A stretch of 6,292 nucleotides of DNA, taken from NCBI GenBank assembly GCA_028869035.1, contig JAGWTL010000179.1, forward strand, positions 1 to 6,292, given 5' to 3'. The translations under genes were made by a program, and so were the position numbers. This DNA comes from Burkholderiales bacterium. GTDB taxonomy: Bacteria > Pseudomonadota > Gammaproteobacteria > Burkholderiales > Burkholderiaceae_C. Numbering within the stretch: position 1 is the stretch's first letter; the number at the start of each line of letters is the position of its first letter. Below, one piece after another: positions 5,644 through 6,292 of this stretch. The notes under the pieces are model-generated. The model searched no databases and was not told the DNA's origin. It saw nothing but the letters and a program-made list of their open reading frames with translations.

Positions 5644-6270
5644 CTAGTGGTGGTGTCCGCAGTTCGGACCGTGCACATGGGGCGCGGCTTCTGCGGGCGC
5701 TGCAGCGATAGGGATGGATGCGAGTTTGGACGTGGCTGCGGGATGCGCGTGATCGTGTGCATGGTCGTGGCTGTGTCCATGGTCATGCCCGTGATGGTGT
5801 CCACCGGTGTGTCCGCCGGTGGCGTACGCGCCGTTCTCTGGCTCAAAGGGCTCGTCTACCGCGTTAACGATCAAATGCATCGCACGCAGCATGTCGGCCA
5901 GCACGTGGTCGGGTTCGATCTTCAAATGGTCGGGCTTCAATTCGATCGGCACATGGCGGTTACCCAGGTGGTAGGCCGCGCGTATCAGGTCGTAGGGCGT
6001 GCCGTGTTCAGCGCAATGCGTGATCTTCAGCACCGACTGCGGTGCGGCGAGCACCTTGATCAGCGAGCCATCCTCGGCCACCAGCACATCACCGCCGCGC
6101 ACGGCGGTGCCGCGAGGCAGGAACACGCCGAGCGCGCGGCCCAGCGAATCGGTTGAATCAAAGCGGCTTTTCTGGCGCACGTCCCAATCGAGTTCGACCG
6201 TAGAAGCGCGTTTGAGCAGGACAGGCGCGAGGCCCTGGCCCTGGGGGATGCATTTGGAGACTTGGAGCAT
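5644..6270 (-). CDS. ureE: Urease accessory protein UreE (nickel metallochaperone) with two His-rich clusters
   Basis: This 208-residue cytoplasmic dimeric protein binds nickel and hands it to UreG for urease maturation. The N-terminal peptide-binding domain (about 1-75) includes DSLGRALGVFLPRGTAVRGGDVL (41-63, read in parts). The metal-binding domain has YHLGNRHVPIE (100-110), in which H106 corresponds to the conserved interfacial nickel histidine of UreE. The C-terminus has two clusters. The first (154-176) has twelve histidines, mostly alternating with G, D or A. The second, at the very end (198-208), is HVHGPNCGHHH with five histidines and one cysteine. About 20 alanine- and proline-rich residues separate them. 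The protein is longer than many UreE proteins (about 150-160 residues) because of this tail. It ends 12 bases before ureF. Upstream urease genes are expected beyond the window edge; the 22 bases left at 6271-6292 show no gene or clear Shine-Dalgarno. Confidence 0.95.
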   Translation of the reverse strand: MLQVSKCIPQGQGLAPVLLKRASTVELDWDVRQKSRFDSTDSLGRALGVFLPRGTAVRGGDVLVAEDGSLIKVLAAPQSVLKITHCAEHGTPYDLIRAAYHLGNRHVPIELKPDHLKIEPDHVLADMLRAMHLIVNAVDEPFEPENGAYATGGHTGGHHHGHDHGHSHDHAHDHAHPAATSKLASIPIAAAPAEAAPHVHGPNCGHHH

Positions 6271-6292
6271 GGAGATGGGGCAGACAGTAGGA

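Noticed and set aside
5740..5810. Short near-repeats of CAT/ATG/GTG triplets, considered as a tandem repeat or regulatory site
   Set aside because: They are the codons of the alternating His-Asp/His-Gly tail of UreE and need no further explanation.
5608..6156. Plus-strand open frame opposite ureE
   Set aside because: Its V/M/H-rich middle simply mirrors the His-rich coding repeat of ureE.

Overview
The window looks like chromosomal DNA from a betaproteobacterium, most likely a member of the Comamonadaceae in the Burkholderiales. The reasons are high G+C (about two thirds in the lines I counted), protein sequences typical of that order, a urease accessory block ordered ureE-ureF-ureG, and a spacer that resembles an interspersed repeat I recall from Comamonadaceae genomes. 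The assignment is an inference from reading, not a search.

Layout from left to right. Positions 1-56 show no gene. A probable Rho-independent terminator on the minus strand (57-92) closes a monothiol CGFS glutaredoxin gene (grxD, minus). A 73-base divergent spacer separates it from slyD (plus), a peptidyl-prolyl isomerase and metallochaperone with a histidine-rich tail. slyD converges on a small Rossmann-fold NAD(P)-binding protein gene (minus, TTG start). That gene is divergent, across 116 bases, from an alkane 1-monooxygenase gene (alkB, plus). After alkB, on the same strand, come an MnaT/YncA-like N-acetyltransferase gene and, six bases later, a clearly lower-G+C gene for an HNH nuclease with an EVE/PUA-like N-terminal domain. 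This HNH gene runs tail to tail into ureG. The minus-strand block ureE-ureF-ureG fills the rest, and its upstream urease genes (normally ureD and the structural ureABC) would lie beyond position 6292.

How the genes fit together. UreE binds and delivers nickel. UreG is the GTPase and UreF its regulator in assembling the urease nickel centre. SlyD is a separate locus but also carries a nickel-type histidine tail, so the window holds two nickel-handling proteins. AlkB is a diiron membrane hydroxylase, and no rubredoxin or rubredoxin reductase is present, so its electron donors must be encoded elsewhere. The HNH gene differs from its neighbours in base composition and looks like a recently acquired, solitary modification-dependent restriction gene sitting between housekeeping loci.

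No wholly new multi-gene system is visible. The points most worth a second look are the EVE-like/HNH nuclease, the repeat-like ureF-ureG spacer, the stand-alone Rossmann protein divergent from alkB, and the two kinds of histidine tail.
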